From Mangifera indica (taxonomy: Eukaryota > Streptophyta > Magnoliopsida > Sapindales > Anacardiaceae), in contig NC_058140.1 of NCBI RefSeq assembly GCF_011075055.1, positions 13,700,668-13,764,667 on the forward strand: a stretch of DNA of 64,000 bases. The letters run 5' to 3'. Below, in pieces: positions 51,401 to 64,000 of this stretch. Made by a program: the position numbers and the translations under genes. Below the pieces are notes generated by a model that ran no database searches, was not told the origin of the DNA, and worked only from the letters and a program-made list of their open reading frames with translations. Within the stretch, counting starts at the first letter, position 1, and each line of letters begins with the position of its first letter.

Positions 51401-54400
51401 TATAACCTCATTGAATGGTATATAGAGAAATATGATCTGCTACAATCCTCACAATTGTGATTGTAAATAGTAGAGCCTGAAATATTACATTTTAATCACC
51501 TAAGTTTTAAAATATTATTTAAACCCTATAACTAATATATTCATCAATTATTCCTTATATTCAAAGTAAAGAAATTAGAATTTATGAATACAAGTGTAAG
51601 ATTTAAAACTTTTGGAGGCTTGTTGATATTTTACTTGAGCTGAGCCCAAGCTGCTTGGCTTGACTTACACCCCTTGTCAGACAGGACTTTTATCTTTCAA
51701 AGACAATATTTTCTCTTAAAATGGATTTCATTCTGATTTAGTTTGTTGATTAATGTATATGGGGTTCCTTGGTGTTTCTCCCTCGTTCCACCTTCCCAGG
51801 AGTGGACATAAATTATTATAAATATAAGGTTGATTGTATTTGGTGATGAGTCATGCTATCTCTATTAACAGCATTGTTATTGCTGCAGGCATTACAATAT
51901 GAACCGCATCAGATTAGTTTGGTCCCGCATGTGGAATGTTCTCTCCGATTTCTTTGTGTCAGTTGGTTTGTCAGAAAATCTCTCTGTAGCAATCTTTGTC
52001 ATGGATTCACTACGGCAGCTTGCTATGAAGTTCCTAGAGCGTGAGGAATTAGCAAATTACAACTTTCAGAATGAATTTCTGAGACCATTTGTGATTATTA
52101 TGCAGAAAAGCAGTTCTACTGAAATTAAGGAATTAATTGTTCGGTGCATTTCCCAGATGGTCCTTAGCCGTGTTAGTAATGTGAAATCTGGCTGGAAAAG
52201 TGTTTTTATGGTATGTTGATGAGCTTCATTATAGATTCACGTTGTCTACATGGTCTTAACTCACTTAGAAAGTCAGCAGTAATTGGATTTTCTGCGGGCT
52301 TGAATTGAATTTGTTTTAAATTCATTAAAAATCACAGCTGAGACTTCCATGCTATTATTTGTTATTTTAATTTCTTAATGATTGATGAAATTTTGGAAAT
52401 GAGGACTAGCTGGAGCTGTAAACCCTTTGAAGAATTATTTTTTAACTCATAATTAAATCTGAATCTAGCAAACTTTAAGTTTTATTTAATTCTTCAGTCA
52501 AAAGTCAATGTATTACAATTGTTCATGATTATTTAAATGTTTCACACCGGGACTCCATATAATACTCCTCATCCATCATTAATTGTTGTTAGTATTGGTG
52601 CTTACATGGGCAATTGATGGGACTCCTGCTTTACATTTAATTATTTGTTAAGTAATTATGTGAGTCAGCTTTATACATGGTAACATCTATTTGTTGCTAA
52701 GGATATTCTGTCCTCTTCCAGATTTTTACAACTGCTGCAGCTGATGAGCGGAAGAATATCGTCTTGTTGGCCTTTGAGACGATGGAGAAGATAGTGCGGG
52801 AATATTTTCCTCATATAACTGAGACAGAGGCTACAACTTTTACTGATTGTGTTAAATGCCTCCTGACCTTCACAAATAGCAAATTTAACAGTGATGTTAG
52901 CCTCAATGCTATTGCCTTTCTCCGGTTCTGTGCCCTGAAACTTGCAGATGGTGGCCTTGTCTCAGATGAGATGAGTGGCTTTGATGGTCTATCCAGTTCT
53001 GAAGCAAATGAGGATGCTTCAAAACTTCAGAGTTCAACTGAAAAAGATGATCATGCATCTTTTTGGGTTCCTTTGCTCACAGGTAAGCTGCTATGATGGT
53101 TTGCTTCCTATCAAATGCCATACCTTCTACATGGCAATACTTTTGTATAGATGGAAACAGCTGCTTCATTGCTCGCTTGCTTCTAATAGAAGTAAATTGA
53201 TTCTGGTCACATACACACTAAAATTTGCCATCAGATTCTACCTCATAGTTCACCTTCATTTAGAATCGCTGCACATTAATGGTTCTGAGTTATACAAGCA
53301 AACTGAGCTCTCCCCTCTCCCTTCTTCCTTTGTCCATTCATTGCCATTCAGACATTATATGCCTATCTGATAAGCCATACATGATTCCTCCTTACTGAAG
53401 ATTATGTCACATGCATAATACTGATGAAGTCAAGTGTTGCCTGTTACTTTTTCCTTTTTTTATGACTAGCCATTGTTACCCATCTGATGGGCTGTTGGAT
53501 ATTGGGGCATCTTTTTCCATTTTTAAGGATAATGTTTGATTTGAGATACTCGTTGTATAGTGTAGATTTGTTTGAAATGTAAGAAAGAATAATTGAGATA
53601 AGCAGTACTTGAGTTGGGGATCATACCAACTCAGTTCCAAATTTCGAAGGGTCTAAGACAGTGTAAAGGCAATTTTAGGGATTTATTTAAGGTATTCATA
53701 TAGGTTACTTATGGTAAGAATATTTATGTGCCTTATCTTTTCAGAATTTTAAAATGTGGGCATTTCTGTTTCAGGTTTGGCCAAACTAACTTCCGATCCC
53801 AGGTCAACCATCCGAAAGAGTTCTCTGGAAGTGCTTTTTAATATTCTAAAGGATCATGGTCATCTATTTCCAAGGCCATTTTTTATTGGTGTTTTTTCGT
53901 CTGTTATTTATCCAATATTTAATGTTGCAAGTGACAAGGGAGACATTCTTGTAAAAGATGACCAGGATTTACGAGCTTCACAACCCCCACAACCTGAAGC
54001 CCATACATGGGATTCTGAAACTGCTGCTGTTGCATCACAGTGTCTGGTTGATCTATTTATCTGTTTCTTTGATGTGGTGAGGTCTCAACTACCGTGTGTG
54101 GTATCAATTTTGACAGAATTTATTAGAAGTCCTATTCAGGGTCATGCAAGCACTGGAGTTGCTTCATTGTTGCATATGGCTCGGGAATTGAGAAGCCAAC
54201 TTTCAGAAGATGAATGGAGGGAGATTTTTAAGGCTTTGAAGGAGGCTGCAGCAATAACATTGCCAAGTTTCATGAAGGTCTTAAGAATCATGGATGAAAT
54301 TGAGATTCCAGATGGTTCTCAAAGTGATGCTGACATTGAAATTAATTCTGAACATGGATCGATCAATGAGGATGATATGGATGACGATAAACTACAAACT

Positions 54401-55203
54401 GCAGCATACGTGGTCTCAAAAATGAAGTCTCATATCACTGTGCAGCTACTCATTTTACAGGTTCCCTCTATCAATTTTCCATGTATTTATATCGCAAATA
54501 CCCCTGTCTATCTGTGAGACATTCAGTGATTTTCAAGAAGATTTCATTAGGGTTGATTTATTCTGTATTTGCTTCATGATCTTATTTTCTTTTATCATTT
54601 CAGGTCGTACGTGATTTGTCCCAGATTTGCATACAATCCTTATCAGCATCCAACATCGAGATCATTCTTGACATACTTTCCTCTGTTGCTTCACACGCCC
54701 ATGAATTGAATTCCGAGACAATCCTGCTGAAGAAACTGCAGAAAGTGTGCTCTGCACTGGAACTCTCGGATCCTCCAATGGTTCATTTTGAGAACGAGTC
54801 ATACCAAAACTACCTCAACTTCCTCCAAGGATTGCTCAGAGATAATCCATTTGCGAGTGAGATGAACACAGAATCGCATCTCGTAGAAGTCTGTACAAAA
54901 ATACTTCGGATATACTTAAACTGCACGGTGTCTCAGCAGAAACCGGGTAAAGAGACACGAGCGATACACTGGATTCTTCCTTTGGGCTCCGCCAAAAAGG
55001 AAGAAGTGGCAGCTCGGACGTCATTGTTGGTGTTGGCATTGCGAATGCTGAGTGATTTGGAAAGGGATTCGTTTAGGAAGTATGTCTCAAATTTCTTCCC
55101 ACTGTTAGTAGATCTTGTGAGGAGTGAGCATGGCTCAAGAGAAGTACCACATTTGCTAGGCAACATGTTCAAATCTTGTATAGGCCCAGTGATAATGCAT
55201 TGA
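45478..55203 (+). CDS. BIG1: BIG-type ARF guanine-nucleotide exchange factor (Sec7)
   Basis: Eleven exons: 45478-46517, 46860-47177, 48428-48761, 48867-49289, 49490-49782, 50191-50464, 50843-51345, 51889-52210, 52722-53082, 53775-54460, 54604-55203; 1717 aa, normal for plant BIGs. BIG proteins activate ARF GTPases at the trans-Golgi network for secretory and vacuolar traffic. Order: N-terminal DCB/HUS helical region ([38 protein letters not shown]), Sec7 domain about 562-750 with the glutamic finger FRLPGE (Glu654), then long HDS repeats ([33 protein letters not shown]). The start MSASQTLGG resembles At4g38200/BIG1, and the expansin neighbour agrees. Intron 1 needs a GC donor (AG|GCAAGT at 46518); every other intron is GT-AG. 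The in-frame ATG at 45451 was passed over as it precedes the conserved start. Confidence 0.96.
46518..46859 (+). other. GC-AG intron 1 of the BIG gene
   Basis: Exon 1 must end ...GAGAG at 46517 so that the next exon (G TTT CTC, 46860) completes an Arg codon and continues FLSAIKQ. The donor is GCAAGT, the standard context of minor GC donors. The GT four bases further (46522) would shift the frame. Confidence 0.88.
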
Positions 55204-58200
55204 ATTTATTCATATTACATACACTGTATCATCATCATCAACGACAAAACAATTCACAATTTTGATGGTTTTTTTTTTTCCTAATTAGTTAGATTGAGAG
55301 CCAATATCTTGTATCTTTTTCTCTTTTTGGCTAAAGATGGAAAAGCAAAAGTGATGATGACATAATTGGAAAAATAGTCCATTTCAATCCAATATTTAGA
55401 CCCTGTCAAGATTTCAAGATTTTTGGGTTAAATTTTCTGCATTGATTTGGTATTAAAGCCATGGTTTTAAAAATCGGATTGATCAGTTTAATCAGTTAAA
55501 TTGGAATCTACAATTAAAATGGTTTTTGTTTGTTTGAAAACTGTTTTTAGAGTTAAATCGGATTGAATTGTCCAAACCATTTGTTGGATTAGATAAAAAA
55601 TCCGATTTGATTCTAGCAATATAAAAATTCAATTTTTTTTTATACAATTTATTAATAGAACTTGTAATCTATCATTTTAAACATGTATATCATTAATATT
55701 AATATTATAATAATTTAAATTATATATTTAATAATAAATTATTTTAAATATTATTTTTAAATAATTAATTGATGTAATTATTAATTAGACTAACCTGTCT
55801 CTCCACTGAGTCAACATTCTAAAAATATCGATTTAAACACCACTCCATGAATTGATGGTAGCGAAGAAAGGTGCTTCCTACTTTAGTTTTAACGTTCCCC
55901 AACCCATTAAAAATCATATTAAGTCTGCACCTAAAATACCCAAAAATCTAAAACCAAATGGCCCTGTTTGTCCTTTATTTGCTTGTTTTACTGTTAAGTG
56001 GAATACTTTGAATGGTTCTGTTTCTATTATAATGAACATAACATAATAATATTACGATTCTCATTTCTGACGTTTTACAGTATAAATACACAAATGTTTC
56101 ATCCAAAATCTCACTTCCTTTGTGAATGTGAAAATTAATTCTTATGGGTTATCATTTCATTATGTAATTACAGTTGAATTTAAATTGAATTTATTTGAAT
56201 TTGAAAAAAAAAAATTAATTTGAATAATTTTAAAATAAATTCAATAAAAATAATTCAAATTTGAATTTAAATTCAAAAGATAAATATTTTTTAACTTAAA
56301 CTCAAATTTTAAGATTATTTGGCTCATCAGACTTGCAATTCTGAAAAATTTTGATATGAATCGATTAAAATGATATCATTTAATTAATACACATTAAAAC
56401 GATGTTGTTTTAATCACTTTTTATTCAATTATAATATTGAGTTAAACTCAAAACTCGATTTAAACTCAAATTTAAGTAAAATTCAAGTTTGGCTCTCCGT
56501 AAACAAACCAAACTCAAATAATTTTAAGGTAAATTTGATTCGAATTCAGTCCTAACTAAAATTGATTTCTCTTATTAACCATATTTAGACATCAACCCAA
56601 GCCCCCCTTTTGCAACTGAGCCCATAGGAGCATGACATGCTACTATAACAAGTTGTGTTAGACCTGTGAGTTGTCTAGAATATGTTATGAGCCTAGACAT
56701 CAAACTCGTTGTCTAGTCTAGTACAACCCACTTTTGTAACGGGAGTCAAAAAAATAAAAAGAGGCCTCTATGGGTGCTTCTAGCCAAGCGACACCAGTAG
56801 CCATTGGCCTGAATTTTTTTTCTAAAGTGGTTTTTCTTTCTTATTTTCTATAAAAACCCCTTTGCCCCACTATCCCAACCAAACCCAAAACATAATTTCT
56901 CAATTTATCTCTACATTTTTTTCATTCAATCTCTCTCAATATTTTTCTTTATTTAATTTCATTCTCAAATCTCAATTAAATTTTAATTATGTCTAATAAT
57001 TTAGCTTTCCCTTATTTAATAATTTTGTAATTTTTCAATTATTTTTCTGTGATAAGTTTTTATTAATAATTTAATTTTTTAAAGAATTCATTATTAAATT
57101 TTACTAATTTATATTTACTTTTAAATTTACAACAAACAATGACACTATTTCGTAAACGGTGGGTTGATGCTCCAAATCATATTTTGTGTTTATTTTTACA
57201 TAATATAAAATCATTTTTTATTATTTATATTTGTATTATAATTAAAGGAAATTCTTTATTTTATTGATGACATCACGCTGAAACATATTTTCTCTAATTA
57301 TATCTTTTTGGTTTACTCGACACTTAATGAAAACAATTATCACTCATACATTCTACAAGACTTGTTACTATACAAACCTAGGTCAAATACTTGTAAGTTT
57401 TAATTCTTGATTTAATCTAAATACGTATAGAATATAGAATACCAAATTACAAAACTAAATTGAATACAAAATTAAAATTAGAATGTACAAAAACATGTTT
57501 GAGTCGTATCTCTAAAATCGAAAATCTTTAGAAATCACCTAAAATTTGAAAGCGCGTTATAATAGCTCTTTCACTTCATAAACCTCTCTATGACAATTTT
57601 AAATGGGTAAGCATATAAAAAATTAGAGTTTAGAATGAAAATCTAACTAATGTATAAGAGATTACTTAAACTCTCTCATTAAAGGTCTAATAACTGAATA
57701 CCAGCATTAGACCGTTCACCCAGACCCATACTTTTTAAGTGTATGACACATATCTCTATTGATCACTTAGACTTATATATAAACTGTCATTAAATTATTT
57801 AATTACTCGATTTTATGAAATCAAAACGTAATTAATGTTAGTTCATATCAAAATTTTCTAACACAACTGGCTCACAACACACGATGGCTGCCTCTAACCA
57901 TATTTGTCCTACAATTCTTATTGTCATCATTCCAAAAAAAATTAGCCATTAAAGAATGCACTATGAGTTCTCAATAATAAAAATGAAAGATTAATTTTTA
58001 TTATGAATTATGAAACATGTGTAAAACATATGCAATGACACCTGTTTTCTTCCTAACTACCAACATAAATTAAACATGATGAATTTTTCCAATATATTCA
58101 TAATACACATTAAACTCATAAAAAATATTTACCTAAAAAATTAAGAGATGCATTTTTTAATATAAATTACAATTTTTTTCTTTTTTTGTGGTTTTGTATC

Positions 58201-58398
58201 CACTCTTACTTATTAAAAATACTTAAATAATAAATAATTTAATTAATAAATTTGAATATTTTGTAAAAGTTGAAATTTAAAAACAAAATTAGATTGAAAA
58301 AATTAATATTCAATTAAACAAAGAACAACTTAAATTAATGGAAATCAATAATAATATTAATATAAATGCATGGGGTTGAATGAAAGAGAGCCCTACAT
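55204..58398. other. Gene-free repetitive spacer
   Basis: After the BIG 3' UTR, A/T-rich sequence with eroded MITE-like words: AATCGGATTGA/CAGTTTAATC near 55470-55620 and TTTGAATTTAAATTCAAA-like inverted words near 56170-56550. A C-rich 56590-56880 patch has no frame. No gene is supported; the 64-codon frame at 55852 looks random. Confidence 0.45.
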
Positions 58399-58947
58399 TA
58401 GGGTTGCGTACAGTTCAGTTTAATATGATTTGAGAGTATTTTTAAATCAAACTGAAAAAAAAAAACGGTTTAAAAAAGTTTTAAACTAAATTAAATTAAA
58501 CTGAAAAATTATAGTTTGGTTCAGTTTAGATTATAGTTTGAACCTATTAAAATCATTCAATTTTAAATATATATTATTTAATAAAATTAATTGAATTATA
58601 GTTTTTTAGAACATACTATAAACATGTAAAATAAATATGAAATATATATATATATATAATATACATGTAAAAAAAATGACAAAATAATTATGAAAAAATA
58701 AGTTGTACAACTAATTTTTTATTGAAAAATTTTGTCAAATATAATTATATATATGTATTTTAAAAATATATGATTTATAGTTTGGTTCAGTTTGAAAATC
58801 ACTCAAACTATAACTCAAACTGAAAATTGTTTTTAAAAAATTTATTATCACAAACCAAACCATTTTACAAGCCAAATCAAACCAAACTGTAATGTTTATG
58901 ATATTCGATTTGGTTTCATAGTTTGAACCAAATTATACACACTTCTA
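58399..58947. mobile_element. hAT-like MITE with TAGGGTTG/TAGAAGTG ends
   Basis: The left end TAGGGTTGCGTACAGTTCAG is similar to the reverse complement of the right end (TAGAAGTGTGTATAATTTGG), the TAGGGGTGT pattern seen at ends of many plant hAT MITEs. Both arms inward contain TTTGGTTCAGTTT and its complement AAACTGAAC. No target duplication could be confirmed. Confidence 0.5.
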
Positions 58948-59940
58948 CTGTAGGAGGATCACCTTTCTTGAAGTGCAAGCATTATGAATCGTATAAACCT
59001 AATAGTTCATGTTATCGGGGTCATATTCATATCGTGTTAGTTTAGGTTTCGTATTAAAGACCTTCAAGTATAATCCGATCTGAATTAGAATTGTGTCAAA
59101 ATTCATTAATCCTAACCCAACTCTTAAATATTCAAGTTGCCCAATTTAACCTAAAATGAGCTGAAATTATCTATTGTTTTTTACTTTTTAAAGTGTTTTT
59201 ACCATTTTAATTTTTTCACTAAATTATTTTAATCTACTATTAATAAAACATACAATATAACATTTTATCTTATTTATAAATACTCTAAAAATTACATACT
59301 AAGACCTTTAAAACATATAATAATTTGACTAACTGAATCACATTCTTACTACTTAATAATAAAATAAAATATTTAAATAAAAAAATGAGTAATTACAATT
59401 ATATAAAAATACAACTATATACAATGCGTAAGTATCTCAATTATTGTTAATATTATTTTTCAATATTTTCTTAATTTATCTTTAATAAATTATATTTCTC
59501 CAAAATATTCGAATTGATTCTAATTATATCTGTGAATCCTAATACTAGTTGATTTAATTTCGAATTGTGTTGGATTGATCTGAAATAAATTTCGTATAAA
59601 AAATTTAACCCTAATATGATTTTTTTGTATTGTGTTATACCAAATTAATGGATCGTATTAAAAATTATTAACTTTAGAATCATATAGTTAAAATATAAGA
59701 ATTTAAGTCAATTAAATAAATCATCATTAAATTATTAGAAATTAAAAGTCCTTCCCATGAATTTTGGACATGCCATTTGATTTTTCTATTTAAAATTATT
59801 TAAGAGGGACAACACATTTTCAACTTCAAGAATGGTTTATTTATTTTTTAATAATTTAGCCTTTTCATAACATTTTGGTTCGTGAGACTTGCTGATGGCA
59901 GGAGCAAAGGACATTATTAAAAAAATTCAAAGTAGACTCA
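58948..59940. other. AT-rich spacer
   Basis: Low-complexity spacer. TCGTGTTAGTTTAGGTTTCG near 59032 and GAATTGTGTTGGATTGATC near 59563 suggest another eroded inverted repeat, not delimited. Confidence 0.35.
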
Positions 59941-59961
59941 AAATTATTGTTTTTACTCTTA

Positions 59962-60815
<854 letters not shown>

Positions 60816-61276
60816 TAAGGTTGGATTCAAAGCAAACTTGTTCAAGCTTGAAACGAGTATGTCTTAAATGAACACGAGCATGAATGCAAGCCTAGGTTTT
60901 AAGCGAAAAACGATCACGAATTCAAACCCAAACCTGAACCCAAATATGGGCTGAGTGAGTCAAGCTCAGTTCGCTTAAATGAAAAAACAAATTAAGCAAG
61001 TTGCATATGATACAGATCATTGTACATTCGAATAATCCAAAATTTGAAATGAGCCTAAAATACGAGCTTGAAATCAAGCCTAATAACTGAACCGAGACGA
61101 ATATCTTGTGTGAACCCAAACTAATGTGAGTTGATCACGAATAGTAAAATTCTAAGTGAGTTAAACACGAATTCATGATTGAGCAAGTTTGACGAGCTCA
61201 AGCTTTAGCCAGTCCAAAACGAGTCAAAAACTAGTCAGGCCTTGTTTGGGCTCAACTCGACTTGTTTCTAGCCCTA
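60816..61276. mobile_element. hAT-like MITE with 8-bp TSD
   Basis: Starts TAAGGTTGGATTCAAAG and ends in the inverted form (right end reversed reads TAGGGCTAGAAACAAG). Flanks CATAAGTG (60808-60815) and CATAAATG (61277-61284) match 7 of 8, the size expected for hAT. The interior is filled with TTCAAGCTTGAAACGAG/GACGAGCTCAAGC words. It is 461 bp and non-coding, and resembles the intronic element at 16482-16740. Confidence 0.66.
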
Positions 61277-61284
61277 CATAAATG

Positions 61285-62858
61285 TCATAAAAATTTGAAA
61301 CTCATAGGATCAACTCCCACATGCATAACTACGAAAACAATTCCCACTTAGCTTAACATTTTAATGAACTTAGAAAACATATAAAATATGTTAACTCATC
61401 TTATGTATGAATACTCGATATGTTTTCATAAACATAACCTTATGTTCAAACTCTTATTAAACTTATCTTTTTTGCTTGCTTACACTTTCATCTCTAAGAG
61501 AACTTGCACATCACTCATGTCATTATTTAATGAACTATCTTTGACATACTTTATACTTCATTCTTCTACATACTCAAAATGTCTCATTAGCTTGTAGGAG
61601 ACGTACGCACCTTTTCTATTAAATAGTTGTTATGATCTACTGAGTGACCTTTTTTATGTTTAAAGTCATTTTCTTGTAAATTCCCACTATTAACGATCAT
61701 TTTATGTTTTAGAATAAATGTTCATCATGACCTAATTTTTGTTCATGGAACGACCATCTCTTTCTTGAAATGGGTGTTTCATCACAATTTCTGTTGTGTT
61801 ATATTTGTATGAAATGCTTGTTTCTATCATTGGAATGGACATTTTATCAAGTCTATATTGACAGAATCTACAGTTTTTCTCAAAAATTCTTTACACAAAA
61901 TTACCAACAAATAATTCTCTATAACCTGAAAGCGCAATCAAATACATCATATCTGCCACCATATCACTCAACTCAATCACAAACCACCATCAATCCAAAT
62001 CTATCAATTGAAATTCTTCAATAACATCCTTCATATACAAGATATAGTCATCTCAGTGCGTGTGTACACACACACACACACACGATCACTCTTAGTCTCT
62101 ATCTCCCTTTCTACATTGCTTTTGGAGTGTAGGGTTTGTTTTGTTCGTATGTGATAATGTTTTAATTGTGTGTAGAGTTAGATTTGAATTGAATTTGTTT
62201 GAGTTCGAAAATAAGTTTGACTTAAATAAACTCAAGCTCGAACTTAAGAGTTAAATATTTTCAAACTCACGTTCAAATTTTAGAAGTATTTGGCTTATCA
62301 AACTAGTGAGCTCAAAAAATTTCGATATAAATAAACTAAAATAAAATTGTTTTGACTAATAGATATTACAACGATGTTATTTTAATTATTTTTTGTTTAA
62401 CTATAGTATCGAACAAAATATAAACTTTGACTCGACCTTAAATTTATTTAATTCAAATTCGATTTTTCTCAAGTGAATCAAACTTAATCAATGTTGAGAT
62501 GACCAATAAACCCCTGTTTCAATGGTTATGTAACAATGTTCGTAGTATAGTAGTTTGATAAAATTTCACTAACTTCTAGCATTGCAGCATGCATTAAGGA
62601 AAGAAAGGAGGATTGAAACTATTTGTGATGTCATGTAGAGTTTTTTGTTATTATATGAGAGGTAAGGGGTATATTATAATTGAGAAAAATATAAAAATAG
62701 ACTTGGCAAAACGTAGAAGTGTAGGAAGAATAGGTTGGTGGTTAATGGTTGAACCATGGAATAATTCCGTAATAACGACAACCCAAAGTACCCCCGTCGT
62801 ATATTAAGAAAATCATGACCTCATTATTATTATTATTTTTTCATTATAATATTATAAA
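61285..62858. other. Gene-free spacer with CA microsatellite
   Basis: A (CA)n tract of about ten units lies near 62063-62083. A further region of TTTGAATTGAATTTGTTTGAG-type words (62180-62490) looks like an eroded MITE. Short frames (61388, 61770, 62613) show no family features. Confidence 0.4.
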
Positions 62859-63610
62859 GGGAAAAGAACTATTTCTCATCTAAAATTTAACCTAATATCA
62901 AAATTATATCCACAACAAAATAAAAACATAAACATTTACCCATAAATTAATTACAATCCAAATTTTTAGTTAGAAATATAGATAAAATCATTATTTTATC
63001 TATAAATTTAAAAATTTAAAAATTTATATTATCTCCCCTCCCAAGTTTTAAAAACTAAACTTCCACCTATTATCAAAGTTTGAAAAGTTTAATTTTACCT
63101 CTAGGGTTTGTTTCTTTCTTCGTCACCATCATTTCGATTGACAGTTGGTGTTTTTTACCCATCTTCTAAATCCAACTACAAAGGATAATAAAGAACAATT
63201 GTTTAGATGCTACGATGAAACGTCACCTTTTCTTGAGCCTTTCTGACCTATATGATGCTTCATTGTCCAGATCTGGACTACGAAAGGTCGTCCTTTATTA
63301 AAGAAGATCTTCACTTCTTTTTAATCATCGGTCAGTTCCTTAAGCTATTGAAGATGAAACCTGAAAAAAGGAGAAAAGTAAATTTTTTTAAGTTTAATCA
63401 TAAGGGGTAAAGTGAGTTTTCTAAACTAAGGAGAGAAAATGATATAAATTTTGTATATTTTGAAATTTATAAATAAAATAATGATTTTATCCTTATTTCT
63501 AATATAAAATTTAGATAATAATTAACCCATAAATAAATGTTTAAATTTTTTATCAATTATGAGTACAATTTTGAATTTTGCCTAAAAATTGGGTCCTAAA
63601 TAAACAGATA
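62859..63610. mobile_element. Foldback MITE copy D (degraded right end)
   Basis: Starts GGGAAAAGAACTATTTCTCA, almost the same as the inverted right end of copy A (GGGAAAAGAACTATTTCCCA). Inner boxes CTCTAGGGTTTG (about 63101) and the central CGTCACC/GACTACGAAAGGTCG region also fit the family. The right end around CCTAAAAATTGGGTCC matches the family only up to about 63596, and no 9-bp duplication is recognisable. Confidence 0.6.
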
Positions 63611-63721
63611 TAATTGCAAGACAACAAGGACGCGCATTATTTAGTACCGCCGTGATGGCCTTTGACTAACTCTGAACTGAACATAGCAGCCTTCCCGTGT
63701 GGGCCCCCTCTTCCCCATTTC

Positions 63722-63729
63722 TATATATA
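63722..63729 (+). promoter_or_regulatory. TATA box of the HMGR-like gene
   Basis: TATATATA about 120 bp upstream of the ATG at 63848, followed by a C/T-rich leader with no upstream ATG. Confidence 0.65.
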
Positions 63730-63847
63730 GTCGCTTCCTCAAATCTCGCTTCTTCACATCGAACTTCATATCGATACCAAATCAAATATCGTAATCGTTT
63801 CCTTTTTTCTACAATCCCAGATTCAGTTTCTTCACCGACCGCCGTCT

Positions 63848-64000
63848 ATGGAGGCTCGCCGGAAATCTCTTCACTCCTCAAAAACCTTCCACCATGAACC
63901 TAGTACAAAAAAACCTTCCTGTGATGCCGTTTCTCTCCCTTTGTGCGTAGCAAATGCCGTCTTCTTCACCGTCTTCTTCACTGTCGTTTATTATTTATTA
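63848..64000 (+). CDS. HMGR: HMG-CoA reductase, N-terminal part (runs off window)
   Basis: Open for 51 codons to the last base. The product begins MEARRKSLHSSKTFHHEPST, a basic Ser/Lys-rich cytosolic leader, and continues to SLPLCVANAVFFTVFFTVVY, which fits the first transmembrane helix of plant 3-hydroxy-3-methylglutaryl-CoA reductase (family pattern ALPLPLY(L/V)(A/T)NA(V/L)FFT(L/V)FFSV). HMGR makes mevalonate from HMG-CoA and is the rate-limiting ER-membrane enzyme of cytosolic isoprenoid synthesis. The catalytic domain lies outside the window, so the call rests on this one helix and its leader. In Arabidopsis HMG2 (At2g17370, from memory) sits near the DUF89 gene At2g17340, in agreement with the neighbourhood here. 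Confidence 0.8.
   Translation, partial: MEARRKSLHSSKTFHHEPSTKKPSCDAVSLPLCVANAVFFTVFFTVVYYLL

Overview
The window reads as nuclear DNA of a eudicot plant. It has intron-rich genes with GT-AG junctions, an AT-rich repeat-filled background, plant-only families (xylem cysteine peptidase, alpha-expansin, DYW-type PPR protein, BIG ARF-GEF, N-terminus of plant HMG-CoA reductase) and MITE/LTR remnants. Species cannot be fixed from the sequence; recall of Arabidopsis orthologues is the only taxonomic anchor. Multi-exon models were built by hand from splice sites, and every intact multi-exon model closes in frame.

Layout. 1-7.0 kb: one small unknown plant gene (minus strand) among three long foldback MITEs. 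7.1-11.1 kb: 15-exon CMP-sialic-acid-transporter-like gene. 12.2-12.7 kb: a 534-bp near-palindrome. 13.9-15.3 kb: XCP1-type papain-like peptidase. 15.8-23.6 kb (minus): 11-exon DUF89 damage-control phosphatase whose intron 7 holds two LTR-retroelement relics. 24.4-25.8 kb: dead polygalacturonase. 26.6-28.0 kb: gypsy fragments. 28.5-29.4 kb (minus): coiled-coil protein, divergent from an intronless DYW-PPR (29.8-31.7 kb). 32.4-35.2 kb (minus): aminoacylase-1-like M20 hydrolase. 36.6-37.2 kb: CCI1-like protein. 39.5-40.5 kb: expansin. 41.7-44.2 kb: 5'-truncated glutamyl-tRNA synthetase pseudogene. 45.5-55.2 kb: BIG-type ARF-GEF. 55.2-63.6 kb: gene-free repeats. 63.85 kb to the end: first 51 codons of an HMG-CoA reductase.

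The genes are independent housekeeping or cell-wall/secretory loci, not a pathway cluster. From memory, the order transporter - XCP1 - DUF89 matches a run of neighbours on Arabidopsis chromosome 4 (At4g35335/35350/35360), and aminoacylase - expansin - BIG matches At4g38220/38210/38200. The window therefore appears to be conserved eudicot collinear blocks. I see no evidence of a novel multi-gene system. The most unusual material is the foldback MITE family with 9-bp target duplications, the 534-bp palindrome, a signal-peptide-plus-RDEL aminoacylase and a GC-AG intron in the BIG gene.
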